Source of the DNA: Thermosipho affectus
GTDB lineage: Bacteria; Thermotogota; Thermotogae; Thermotogales; Fervidobacteriaceae
Reading direction: 5' to 3'
Assembly: GCF_001990485.1 (NCBI RefSeq)
Contig: NZ_LBFC01000022.1
Span: forward strand, 1 to 64,000
Length of the DNA: 64,000 bases
Positions within the stretch are counted from its first letter, which is position 1. Each line of letters begins with the position of its first letter. The position numbers and the translations under genes are program-made. Under the pieces are notes generated by a model. The model made no database searches. It saw only the letters and a list, made by a program, of their open reading frames with translations, and was not told the origin of the DNA. Of the stretch, positions 16,616 to 24,235 are shown piece after piece.

Positions 16616-18466
16616 ATGGCAAATAAATCAATTCCTAAAAAAGAGTTTTTTGCTCCTATAAAAGCGTGGAAATATATATTTAAAAAGCCAGTTACTATAA
16701 AAGTTCCTTATGTTAAAAGAGAGGCTGCAGAAAGATATAGGGGATTTCACATAAATGATTGGAATGAGTGTATTGGATGTGGAACATGTGCAAAGATATG
16801 TCCGACAGATGCCATTAGAATGGTTGAAGTTGATGATTTGCCACACGAATACGGTAAAAAACCCCAACGTCCTGTTATAGATTATGGAAGATGTTCATTC
16901 TGTGCGATGTGTGTGGATATATGTACTACAGGTTCACTAAAGATGACGAGAGAATATGTCCATGTTTCTCCAGAACCAGAAGATTTTATATTTGCGCCTA
17001 CCGAAAAGGGAATCCATGGAATTGAGGATGTTCCTGTAGGATGGATTAGAGATGAAGGTTCTGATTTACTTGAACTTGAAAGAGTAGAAATGGAAATGAT
17101 TGAAGGTGAGGGGCGTTCAAAATCTTTTATTGAATATGTGAAAGGATACAGCAAGGAGCAAGCCATGCATGAGGCGGCACGATGTGTCGAATGTGCTTTG
17201 TGTACGGATAGATGCCCTCAACATATGCAAATTCCAGAATACATAAAGGCAATATGGAGAGATGATTTAACAGATGCACTAAAATGGCTTCTAAAGGGAA
17301 ATGAGGAAAATAATATGTTAGGTGCAAATCCATTTTCTGCAGTTTGTGGGAGAGTTTGTACGCACAAATGTGAAGAAGCTTGTTCTTTGGGAAATAGAGG
17401 AGAGGCTATAGCAATAAGATGGTTAAAGAGGTATATCGTTGATAACGTACCAGAATATGATAAAGTTTTAGAAGCTAGACCGGAAAATAAAGGTAAAAAA
17501 GTTGCAATTGTTGGTTCAGGGCCTGCAGGGCTTTCAGCTGCGTACTTTTTAGCAACTATGGGATATGATGTAGAAGTTTTCGAATCTTTATCAAGACCCG
17601 GTGGGGTAATGAGATACGGAATACCATCATACAGGTTGCCAGATGAGGCCCTTGACAAAGATATAGCTTTTATTCAAGCTTTAGGTGTAAAGATACACGT
17701 TGGTGTTTCTGTTGGAAAAGATATACCTCTACAAAAATTAAAAAACGAATTTGATGCGGTATTTGTATCAACAGGGTTTACTTTGGGACGTTCAACTGGA
17801 ATTCCAGGAACGGAACATGAAGATGTAATTCAGGCATTACCTCTTTTAAGGGAAATTAGAGATTATCTTAGAGGAGAAGGACCAAAACCCAAGATCCCTA
17901 AAAGTTTAGTAGTAATAGGTGGAGGTAATGTGGCAATGGATGTTGCAAGATCTATGGCAAGGCTCCAGATAATGGAATACGGTAAAGTTGATGTAAAGGT
18001 AACGAGTTTGGAAAGAACATATGAGGAAATGCCTGCTGATATGGATGAAATAGAAGAAGGGGCTGAAGAAGGTGTAAAATTCTATCCGGGATGGGGTCCT
18101 GTAAGGATCGTTATTAAAAACGATAAAGTTAGGGGAATAGAATTAAAGAAGTGTTTACAGGTTTTTGATGAAAATAGAAGATTTAATCCTAAATTCGATG
18201 AGAATGAAAGACAGACATTAGAAGCTGAAATGGTTGTTGAAGCTATTGGTCAAGCACCGGATTATAGTTATCTTCCTGAAGATTTAAAAGAAAAATTGGA
18301 GTTTGTCAGAGGAAGAATTTTGACAAATGAATATAGACAGACATCTGTTAAATGGTTGTTTGCGGGAGGAGATATTGTAAATGGCCCGGATATTATACAC
18401 GGTGTAGCAGATGGATATTGGGCAGCAAGGGGAATTGATGAATTTCTTACAAAGGGGGTAAAATAA
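16616..18466 (+). CDS. Mbx-type complex, subunit N fused to an NfnL/GltD-like FAD-NAD(P)H module
   Basis: The 616-residue protein is a fusion. Residues 40-115 are a NuoI-like 2[4Fe-4S] ferredoxin domain (CIGCGTCAKICPTDA and CSFCAMCVDICTTGS). Residues 165-280 resemble the N-terminal iron-sulfur part of glutamate synthase small subunit and NfnL (CVECALCTDRCPQ, CGRVCTHKCEEACSLG). Residues 295-610 are an FAD/NAD(P)H fold with GSGPAGLSAA, GGGNVAMDVARS and the FAD closing motif FAGGDIVNGP. In archaeal Mbx the N subunit is only the ferredoxin part. The extra module should let the complex pass electrons between ferredoxin and NAD(P)H. The role is inference; domain identity is clear. Confidence 0.9.
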   Translation: MANKSIPKKEFFAPIKAWKYIFKKPVTIKVPYVKREAAERYRGFHINDWNECIGCGTCAKICPTDAIRMVEVDDLPHEYGKKPQRPVIDYGRCSFCAMCVDICTTGSLKMTREYVHVSPEPEDFIFAPTEKGIHGIEDVPVGWIRDEGSDLLELERVEMEMIEGEGRSKSFIEYVKGYSKEQAMHEAARCVECALCTDRCPQHMQIPEYIKAIWRDDLTDALKWLLKGNEENNMLGANPFSAVCGRVCTHKCEEACSLGNRGEAIAIRWLKRYIVDNVPEYDKVLEARPENKGKKVAIVGSGPAGLSAAYFLATMGYDVEVFESLSRPGGVMRYGIPSYRLPDEALDKDIAFIQALGVKIHVGVSVGKDIPLQKLKNEFDAVFVSTGFTLGRSTGIPGTEHEDVIQALPLLREIRDYLRGEGPKPKIPKSLVVIGGGNVAMDVARSMARLQIMEYGKVDVKVTSLERTYEEMPADMDEIEEGAEEGVKFYPGWGPVRIVIKNDKVRGIELKKCLQVFDENRRFNPKFDENERQTLEAEMVVEAIGQAPDYSYLPEDLKEKLEFVRGRILTNEYRQTSVKWLFAGGDIVNGPDIIHGVADGYWAARGIDEFLTKGVK

Positions 18467-18969
18467 TGTCTATTGAAGATATTTTAAAGGTTGCGGAAAA
18501 TTTTGAAATAGAGGGATTTAAGTTTTACAAAGAGAAAAAAGAAGAGGTAAAAAATAAGTTGGCAAGAGAAGTGTTGGAATTTTTACAAGAAATGGAAAAA
18601 GAGCATACGGAGTATATTAGAAAGATAAGGAAAGCCTTAGAAGAAGAAGAAGAAATACCAGTTGCACCTTTAGATACGACAAAAGATTTTTTTAATGAGA
18701 GACTTAGGGGCCAAAAGATAGAAGAAACACCATCTGAAGATGATATCAAAGATTTGTCAATTTTAAGAATGGCATTGTTAATAGAAAAAGATTTTGTAAA
18801 TTATTATGATAAAGCTGCAGAAAGAGCAAAGGTAATGGAAGATAAGACGCTAGAAAGTATATTAATAAACTTAAGAGAATGGGAAAAGGGACATGTGAAT
18901 TTAGTTAAAGAGCTTATCTTACAGATATTTGAGAAAAACAGATTGGATTTGGGATTTTATCCATTTTAA
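18466..18969 (+). CDS. Rubrerythrin/ferritin-like diiron protein at the end of the mbx operon
   Basis: A 167-residue, almost fully helical protein overlapping mbxN by one base (TAATG). Two helix pairs carry iron-binding patterns: ENFEIEGFKFY with EMEKEHTEYI, then LLIEKDFVNYYDKA with REWEKGHVNLV, that is ExxxxxFY...ExxH twice. This is the ferritin-like COG1633 pattern without the rubredoxin tail. It may protect the iron-sulfur complex from oxygen or peroxide, or deliver iron; this is inferred from position. A terminator follows directly. Confidence 0.8.
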   Translation: MSIEDILKVAENFEIEGFKFYKEKKEEVKNKLAREVLEFLQEMEKEHTEYIRKIRKALEEEEEIPVAPLDTTKDFFNERLRGQKIEETPSEDDIKDLSILRMALLIEKDFVNYYDKAAERAKVMEDKTLESILINLREWEKGHVNLVKELILQIFEKNRLDLGFYPF

Positions 18970-18974
18970 ATAAA

Positions 18975-19000
18975 AAAGGCACCCATTTGGGTGCCTTTGT
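18975..19000 (+). terminator. Intrinsic terminator of the mbx operon
   Basis: Stem AAAGGCACCC/GGGTGCCTTT (18975-18998) with ATTT loop and TTTGTTT after it. It is the only clear terminator after 8019, which supports one long transcript. Confidence 0.9.
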
Positions 19001-19018
19001 TTATAGATGAAAATGCAG

Positions 19019-19024
19019 TATAAT
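19019..19024 (+). promoter_or_regulatory. -10 box for the EncFtn-like gene
   Basis: TATAAT 41 bases before the ATG at 19065; no clear -35. Confidence 0.4.
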
Positions 19025-19064
19025 AAAAGTGTACCATAACTTAATTTTTAAAGGAGTGGATAAC

Positions 19065-19376
19065 ATGCCAGAATTTTCTAATCCATTTTCAGGGTTAAAA
19101 TCTGATAGAAAATTAACTCATGATGAATTGGTTAGAGCTATTCGTTATATGATTTCAGCTGAGTATGAAGCTATACAACTTTACATGCAGTTAGCAGAAT
19201 CTACGGATAATGAACTTGCAAGGGAAGTATTAATAGATATAGCAAATGAAGAGAGAGTACATGCAGGTGAATTTTTAAGGTTATTAAAAGAACTTGAACC
19301 AGATGAAGAGAAGTATTACAACGAAGGAGCTATGGAAGTTGAAGAAGAAATAAAAAAGTTAAAGGGTAAACTTTAA
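19065..19376 (+). CDS. Encapsulin-cargo-type ferritin-like protein (EncFtn-like)
   Basis: The ATG at 19065 follows AAAGGAGTGG and gives 103 residues. The core helix pair holds AAEYEAIQLY-type sequence (SAEYEAIQLYMQLAESTDNE) and ANEERVHAGEFLRLL, so Glu and ExxH iron ligands are present. Size and sequence resemble the half-ferritins that are loaded into encapsulin shells and the N-terminal domain of the Pyrococcus encapsulin. No encapsulin shell gene is present in this window. The stop codon overlaps the stop of the converging MobA-like gene by two bases. Confidence 0.82.
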   Translation: MPEFSNPFSGLKSDRKLTHDELVRAIRYMISAEYEAIQLYMQLAESTDNELAREVLIDIANEERVHAGEFLRLLKELEPDEEKYYNEGAMEVEEEIKKLKGKL

Positions 19377-19945
19377 TCGTCTATATCTCTTAAAATTCTA
19401 TTTGTACTAAAGTTTACTTTTGTCAATAAAGAAGGATTTTTGTTTATTATTTGCTTGATACCTATGTCATTTTCAAGTTTAAAAATTTCATCGAAAAGTG
19501 ATTTGTGTACAAAAGTTGGAAAACCCTTCTTGTTGTTAAAAAATGGAGCAATAATTAAGTGTCTTCCATTACAGTATTTTTTGAGTGTCTTTATATCTTC
19601 TTTTTTTATAAACGGCATATCTGCTAGGAAAATAGCAACATATTCGGGGAGAATGTTTGTGCTTTTTATTTCTTTTATTGCTAATTTGATCGATGTACTG
19701 ATACCTTCTTTGTAATTTTTGTTTTTAAGAATAAAAAAATTGTCTGGAACCACAAAATTGTCCTTTATAAAATTCCATAAAGGATTAACAACTATGTAAT
19801 TTTTATCGAAATTGCAACTTTTTACTAGGTTTATTACCATTTGAAGCATGAATTTATCACCAATAGTATGTAGCAATTTTATGCCGTTTTTATACCTTTT
19901 TCCTTCACCTGCAGCTAAAATAATTGAATATATGCTTTTTTGCAT
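19373..19945 (-). CDS. MobA/MocA-like nucleotidyltransferase
   Basis: This 190-residue protein opens with the nucleotide-binding motif IILAAGEGKRY and has FLADMPFIKKEDI, the metal-binding DMP motif, near residue 110. This is the pattern of MobA/MocA enzymes that attach GMP or CMP to molybdopterin. The rest is more diverged (ends at 190 residues with RDIDD) and no molybdoenzyme is nearby, so another nucleotidyl transfer reaction is possible. It has its own promoter directly after the terminator of the ferredoxin/NifX/MinD operon. Confidence 0.78.
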   Translation of the reverse strand: MQKSIYSIILAAGEGKRYKNGIKLLHTIGDKFMLQMVINLVKSCNFDKNYIVVNPLWNFIKDNFVVPDNFFILKNKNYKEGISTSIKLAIKEIKSTNILPEYVAIFLADMPFIKKEDIKTLKKYCNGRHLIIAPFFNNKKGFPTFVHKSLFDEIFKLENDIGIKQIINKNPSLLTKVNFSTNRILRDIDD

Positions 19946-19962
19946 TTTTATCCCCTTTAAAT

Positions 19963-19971
19963 ATTATATCA
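19963..19971 (-). promoter_or_regulatory. Extended -10 promoter for the MobA-like gene
   Basis: TGA-TATAAT on the minus strand, 18 bases ahead of the start and next to the T-tract of the upstream terminator. Confidence 0.65.
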
Positions 19972-19972
19972 T

Positions 19973-20004
19973 ATAAAAAATCTCTCTGCAGATGCAGAGA
20001 GATT
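19973..20004 (-). terminator. Terminator of the MinD/NifX/ferredoxin operon
   Basis: Stem AATCTCTCTGCA/TGCAGAGAGATT with a two-base loop, followed on the minus strand by TTTTTTAT. It ends the five-gene operon that starts at 22679. Confidence 0.88.
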
Positions 20005-20007
20005 TGT

Positions 20008-20274
20008 TTAATATCCTCTTCCCCTTCCATGTCCTAAACCTCTTCCAAAGCCGCGATGGCCCATTCCTTTTCCCATACCTCTAAGTGAGGGGTTTTCATA
20101 GTTTGGTCGAATTGCGTTTTTGGGACATTTTTCCATACATAAGCCGCATCTTGTACAAATGTTGTTGTTTATAAAAGGATAGCCATCATCTTGGATGAAG
20201 ATAGCATTTTCCACAGGACACACATTGACACAGACCTTACATTTTACACAATCTTCTTTCTTTACCCATGGCAT
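20008..20274 (-). CDS. 2[4Fe-4S] ferredoxin with a Gly/Arg/His-rich tail
   Basis: Residues 1-55 of this 88-residue protein are a two-cluster ferredoxin: CVKCKVCVNVCPVENA and CTRCGLCMEKCPKNA. The last 30 residues (SLRGMGKGMGHRGFGRG and GLGHGRGRGY) are rich in Gly, Arg and His and look flexible, perhaps for metal or nucleic-acid contact. It is the last gene of the MinD-MinD-NifX-NifX operon. The start follows GGGGTGAT. Confidence 0.88.
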   Translation of the reverse strand: MPWVKKEDCVKCKVCVNVCPVENAIFIQDDGYPFINNNICTRCGLCMEKCPKNAIRPNYENPSLRGMGKGMGHRGFGRGLGHGRGRGY

Positions 20275-20278
20275 ATTA

Positions 20279-20602
20279 TCACCCCTGTAATTGCATTTTA
20301 ACTAATTCCAACGCTTTACTTACTTCGGGTGTATCCACTGTAATTGGTATGTATCCAAGTTCTTTAAGTCTTTTTTTGGAACTTTTTCCCATAGATATTC
20401 CTACCCATACTTTGCAATCTCCTAAAAATTCAAGAATTTCATCCACTTTTGCATGTAAGTGGGTTTCTGCATATGGATTTTTCCTTTCTTCTTTTTTTAT
20501 AAAATTTGTTCCATCAAATTCGTAAATCAAATAAGTATTAGAGTGCCCAAAATGTTCTGGGTTCATTGTTTTTCCATCTGCTGTTCCTATTGCAACCAAC
20601 AT
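20279..20602 (-). CDS. NifX/NifB-family cofactor-binding protein (dinitrogenase Fe-Mo cofactor family), copy 2
   Basis: A 107-residue protein with the small ribonuclease H-like fold of the NifX/NafY family: MLVAIGTADGKTMNPEHFGHS at the start and WVGISMGKSSKKRLKELGY in the middle. Family members carry iron-molybdenum cofactor precursors in nitrogen fixers, but many anaerobes without nitrogenase have them beside MinD-type ATPases. The substrate here is unknown. It follows its paralogue with a nine-base gap. Confidence 0.85.
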   Translation of the reverse strand: MLVAIGTADGKTMNPEHFGHSNTYLIYEFDGTNFIKKEERKNPYAETHLHAKVDEILEFLGDCKVWVGISMGKSSKKRLKELGYIPITVDTPEVSKALELVKMQLQG

Positions 20603-20611
20603 AATATCACC

Positions 20612-20956
20612 TTAATTTGTTGCGCTTTCTGTTTTTTCTAGTTTTCCATTCTTGAAATTTTCAATTGTATTTTTTACTGTGTCTTTTTGTGTTATATAAA
20701 CATCTATTTTTGCAGCTTTAAGGACATCAAAAGCGTTCTTTCCCACACTTTGGGAAATTAATACTTTAACGCCTTTGTTTACAAGCATTTGGGAGACTTT
20801 TGGACCTTTACCATGTGCTTCTGATGAGTCGTTTTCTATAACTTCTACTATTTCATCTTTTTCAGTATCGTAAATGATAATATACTCGGCCCTTGCGTAC
20901 CTATCGTTGATCATTGAATCAAGAGTTTTACCTTCAGATGGAATTGCTATTTTCAT
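20612..20956 (-). CDS. NifX/NifB-family cofactor-binding protein, copy 1
   Basis: This 114-residue protein opens MKIAIPSEGKTLDSMINDRYARAEY and has KVSQMLVNKGVKVLISQSVG, the NifX-family core. It overlaps the MinD-type ATPase upstream by four bases, so the two proteins are made together. Same family as the next gene but clearly diverged, so the pair may form a heterodimer. Confidence 0.86.
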   Translation of the reverse strand: MKIAIPSEGKTLDSMINDRYARAEYIIIYDTEKDEIVEVIENDSSEAHGKGPKVSQMLVNKGVKVLISQSVGKNAFDVLKAAKIDVYITQKDTVKNTIENFKNGKLEKTESATN

Positions 20957-21834
20957 ACTTTCTCCTCCTTTTTTATGATTTTAATTAATTTTTTGTATAT
21001 TTCCATTATTGCCTTTGCCGCTTTACTATCTTTAAATATAACTATAGGTTTACTTTCAAGGATTGCGTTTTCTACAGTTTCGTCAAATGGAATTTTTCCC
21101 AGTATTGGTATGTTTTCTTTTTGACAAAAACTTTCTATTTCTTTTGAAATTTTTTCATTAATGTCGTATTTGTTAATTACAATTGCAAAATCTCTTTTAA
21201 AATGCCTAACGGTATCTATGATCCTTTTTAAATCATGTATACCACTTGAAGTAGGTTCTGTTACAATTATGACGAAATATGTGGCGGCGATTGATGAAGT
21301 TGCTGGACAACCAATGCCAGGTGCTCCATCGATTAAAACTATTTCTTTTTTTAGACTTTTAGCCTTTTCAATTGCTAATTTTCTAACCTCTGCAACCAAT
21401 CCTCCTGAAGTTTCTTCACCTGGAGTTAAATTTCCATGGACTATATTTTTTGTTTCTGAGGTAGAATAATAAAATTTACCAGATAATGATTCTTCCAATT
21501 TAATGGCATTTTGTGGGCATGAAATTACACACGCATTACAACCTTCACAGGCATATGGATCAACTTTATATGAACCATCAAATACAATTGCTTCAAATCT
21601 GCATATTTTTTTGCATATCCCACAATTATTGCATTTTTCGTGATCAATTATTGCTTTTTTTCCTCCGTAGTATTCATGTTTTTCTAATACCTTTGAATTA
21701 AACATTAGGTTTAAATTTGCCGCATCTACGTCACAATCTGCTAGAATTGCATTGTCAAATAAAATTCCAAGTGAAGAACTTAATGTTGTTTTACCGGTTC
21801 CACCTTTACCACTAACTATTGCTATTTGTTTCAT
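20953..21834 (-). CDS. MinD-superfamily ATPase with inserted ferredoxin domain (copy 1)
   Basis: The 293-residue protein starts with the deviant Walker A SGKGGTGKTT. After about 55 residues a 2[4Fe-4S] ferredoxin domain is inserted (CNNCGICKKICRFEA and CEGCNACVISCPQNA), then the ATPase resumes with VLIDGAPGIGCPATSS and TEPTSSGIHDL. This is the MinD/ApbC-like ATPase-ferredoxin family found beside NifX-like proteins in anaerobes. ATP hydrolysis probably drives transfer of an iron-sulfur or metal cofactor. Overlaps its neighbours on both sides by four bases. Confidence 0.9.
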   Translation of the reverse strand: MKQIAIVSGKGGTGKTTLSSSLGILFDNAILADCDVDAANLNLMFNSKVLEKHEYYGGKKAIIDHEKCNNCGICKKICRFEAIVFDGSYKVDPYACEGCNACVISCPQNAIKLEESLSGKFYYSTSETKNIVHGNLTPGEETSGGLVAEVRKLAIEKAKSLKKEIVLIDGAPGIGCPATSSIAATYFVIIVTEPTSSGIHDLKRIIDTVRHFKRDFAIVINKYDINEKISKEIESFCQKENIPILGKIPFDETVENAILESKPIVIFKDSKAAKAIMEIYKKLIKIIKKEEKV

Positions 21835-22679
21835 TTTACCAGCTCCTTTATTGTTTCATAAACTGCTATGAATTTTTCTTGATAATCCGGAAAATATTCA
21901 GTAAATAATTTTCCTTCGGAGTAGATTTTGGCGATTTTCCTTTCAAAAGGAACTCTCATTAAAATTGGTATTCCTTTTTCTGCAGCAAAGTCATCAATTA
22001 TCTTTGTTTTGGAACTATCACGATTTATTATAATGCCTGAAGGAATGTTCATTTCGCTAACAAGTTCGAAAGCAAGCTTTAAATCGTGCAATCCAAAGGT
22101 AGTAGGTTCTGTAACGAGAATTGCAAAGTCAACATTTCTTAGTGTTTCAACAACTGGACATGAACTTCCAGGTTGCGAATCAATTATTACAATTTCTGCA
22201 CTGTTATCAATATGTTTTTTTAATTGTCTAATAATTTTGACACCAGAGGGCTCACCTATGTTTAACAATCCCATCCCAAATTTTAAATTTTCATTTATTT
22301 TTCCCAGCATTATTTTACCGATGCTTTTGGGATTTTCAGTTATGGCGTTTACAGGACATACCATTTTACACACTCCACAGCCATGACACAAGCTTTCAAA
22401 AACCATAGCTCCAGATTCAAAGACGGATATGGCTCCAAATTGACAGTTTTTTGAACATTCACCACATCTAATACATGTATTATTATCGACAACAGGAAGT
22501 AAAAGTTCTACATTTTCTTCGTGAGTAAATGAAATATCGAAAAAAATGTGATCATTTGGTTCTTCCACGTCTGTATCGAGTAATTGTACAGATTTTATTT
22601 TGGATAATGTCCATGCGAGGTTTGTTGAGATGGTTGTTTTACCAGTTCCACCTTTTCCGCTTAATATTGCAATCTTCAT
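21831..22679 (-). CDS. MinD-superfamily ATPase with inserted ferredoxin domain (copy 2)
   Basis: The start is the ATG at 22679 after GGAGGGTGTCGT, giving 282 residues; the longer reading to 22748 would run into the promoter. It is a paralogue of the next gene: SGKGGTGKTT, ferredoxin insert (CIRCGECSKNCQFGA and CHGCGVCKMVCPVNA), then VIIDSQPGSSCPVVETL and TEPTTFGLHDL. Both proteins keep Walker A lysine and all eight cysteines, so they may act as a heterodimer. It is the first gene of the operon and has a near-perfect promoter. Confidence 0.9.
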   Translation of the reverse strand: MKIAILSGKGGTGKTTISTNLAWTLSKIKSVQLLDTDVEEPNDHIFFDISFTHEENVELLLPVVDNNTCIRCGECSKNCQFGAISVFESGAMVFESLCHGCGVCKMVCPVNAITENPKSIGKIMLGKINENLKFGMGLLNIGEPSGVKIIRQLKKHIDNSAEIVIIDSQPGSSCPVVETLRNVDFAILVTEPTTFGLHDLKLAFELVSEMNIPSGIIINRDSSKTKIIDDFAAEKGIPILMRVPFERKIAKIYSEGKLFTEYFPDYQEKFIAVYETIKELVK

Positions 22680-22719
22680 ACGACACCCTCCTATATGCAT
22701 TTTACATATACCTACTTTC

Positions 22720-22748
22720 ATTATAATAATCAATGGTAAATGTGTCAA
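22720..22748 (-). promoter_or_regulatory. Consensus promoter of the MinD/NifX/ferredoxin operon
   Basis: On the minus strand TTGACA, 17 bases, TATAAT: a perfect match to the housekeeping consensus, 40 bases ahead of the ATG at 22679. Confidence 0.88.
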
Positions 22749-22776
22749 ATTAATTTAATTTAACATTTATATTAAA

Positions 22777-22802
22777 TAGCCCGTCTGAAAATAGACGGGC
22801 TA
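22777..22802 (-). terminator. Terminator after the flavin disulfide reductase gene
   Basis: Stem TAGCCCGTCT/AGACGGGCTA with loop of six, just after the stop at 22808. The T-tract is weak on the minus strand (TTTAATA) and stronger on the plus strand. Confidence 0.75.
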
Positions 22803-22807
22803 CTTTT

Positions 22808-24151
22808 TTATTTGGATATAAAAACATTTTGTGCGGCTTTAATTAATGGGTAAGCTGTTGGCGCCGATGTTAGAAGAGGATGTGTACCAATTTGGGAAAT
22901 GAATAATTCTGTAATACTTGTATTTTTTTGTATAGCTATTCCTATAACATTTATAAGTTCACCTGCGCTATCTCCGCCGACTACTTCTCCACCAATTATG
23001 ACATCGGATTCTTTTGATACTATCAACTTTACGATTTGTTTATTTGCATTTGGGAGAGATCCAGGATGTTTGTCGACACCTTCGAAGTATCCTGTTTTGA
23101 CATCAAAATTGTTTTTTAAGGCTTCTTCTTCGGTTAAACCTGCGGAGGCAAAAACCTTGTTTCCAATCTTTGTCGAAAAGATTCCTATGGTTCCAAGAAA
23201 ACTTCTTACAGTTGAGAGTTTATACAAATTCATTCCTGCAATTCTTGCTTCAGAAGTTGCAGTTGAAGCAAGCATTATAGAAACACTTTTTCTTGTTATA
23301 AAGTCGACCTTTTGTGCACAGTCACCAATTGCAAATATATCTGGATCACTAGTACGCATATAACTATCAACTCTAATTGCATTGTATTTATTCAATTCTA
23401 ATCCCATATTTTTTGCTAATTCAGAATTTGGGGTGTATCCTGTGGCAAAAATTACTGCATCTGCTTTTAAGATTTCATTATTTTCTAATTTTACCCCTTC
23501 AACTTTTCCTGAACCTGTAATTTCTGTGACTTTTGTGTTGGTTAATACTTTTATTCCCATACTTTCAAGTTCTTTTTGGGCTATATTTGCTATATCACTA
23601 TCGAAGGCTTTACCCAAGATATGTGGCAAAATTTCAACAAGTGTAACATCTTTTCCAATGTGTGCTAATTGGTCAGATATCTCTACACCAATAAAGCCTG
23701 CACCTATAACTACTACTTTGTTCAATCCTTTTAACGCTTCTAACATTTTATCAAGGTATTCTTTGTTTTTTGGAACGTAAAATACGTTTTCTAAATCTTT
23801 ACCTGGAATATTCGGGATAAATGGTTTTGATCCTGTTGCAAGTATTAGCTTTTCATACTCAAATTCGTTACCACTCTTTGTGAATATTTTCTTTTCCTTT
23901 CTGTCAATTTTTATTACCTCATCTTGTAAAAAGTCTATCCCTGCTTTTTCAATAGGAGCTAGTGGAATAATGTTTTTTTCCGTTGTTCCTAAAAATCCAA
24001 AAACGTATGGAATACCACATGGAACCATTGCATCTTTTTCTTTCCTAATCATTAGAAAGCTTTTGTCTGGATAACAACATTTTCCCGTTGTAGCCGCTAC
24101 AATTCCCGCTGCACTTCCGCCTATTGTTATTACATTGTATTTTTGTTTCAT
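22808..24151 (-). CDS. FAD-dependent pyridine nucleotide-disulfide oxidoreductase (CoA-disulfide reductase / NADH oxidase / NAD(P)H sulfur reductase type)
   Basis: The 447-residue protein has the FAD motif GGSAAGIVAA, the single redox cysteine in MVPCGIPY near residue 44, an NAD(P)H motif GAGFIGVEISDQL, the FAD motif IFAIGDCAQ and a C-terminal dimerisation domain. This is the CoADR/Nox family, which in anaerobes such as Pyrococcus includes the CoA-dependent NAD(P)H sulfur reductase (NSR). Substrate (CoA disulfide, sulfur or oxygen) cannot be told from sequence. It has a consensus promoter and a likely Rex operator, which fits a gene for disposal of excess NADH. Confidence 0.88.
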   Translation of the reverse strand: MKQKYNVITIGGSAAGIVAATTGKCCYPDKSFLMIRKEKDAMVPCGIPYVFGFLGTTEKNIIPLAPIEKAGIDFLQDEVIKIDRKEKKIFTKSGNEFEYEKLILATGSKPFIPNIPGKDLENVFYVPKNKEYLDKMLEALKGLNKVVVIGAGFIGVEISDQLAHIGKDVTLVEILPHILGKAFDSDIANIAQKELESMGIKVLTNTKVTEITGSGKVEGVKLENNEILKADAVIFATGYTPNSELAKNMGLELNKYNAIRVDSYMRTSDPDIFAIGDCAQKVDFITRKSVSIMLASTATSEARIAGMNLYKLSTVRSFLGTIGIFSTKIGNKVFASAGLTEEEALKNNFDVKTGYFEGVDKHPGSLPNANKQIVKLIVSKESDVIIGGEVVGGDSAGELINVIGIAIQKNTSITELFISQIGTHPLLTSAPTAYPLIKAAQNVFISK

Positions 24152-24173
24152 ATCAATCCCTCCTTAATTATCT

Positions 24174-24191
24174 AGGTGAATAAATTCACAA
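24174..24191 (-). promoter_or_regulatory. Candidate Rex operator before the flavin disulfide reductase gene
   Basis: AGGTGA-ATAAAT-TCACAA on the plus strand matches TTGTGA-N6-TCACAA at 10 of 12 positions, with one perfect half. It lies between the promoter and the ribosome binding site. Confidence 0.65.
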
Positions 24192-24235
24192 TAAAAAGCG
24201 CCAAATACTCTTATGAAGACATTTTTGTTATATAT

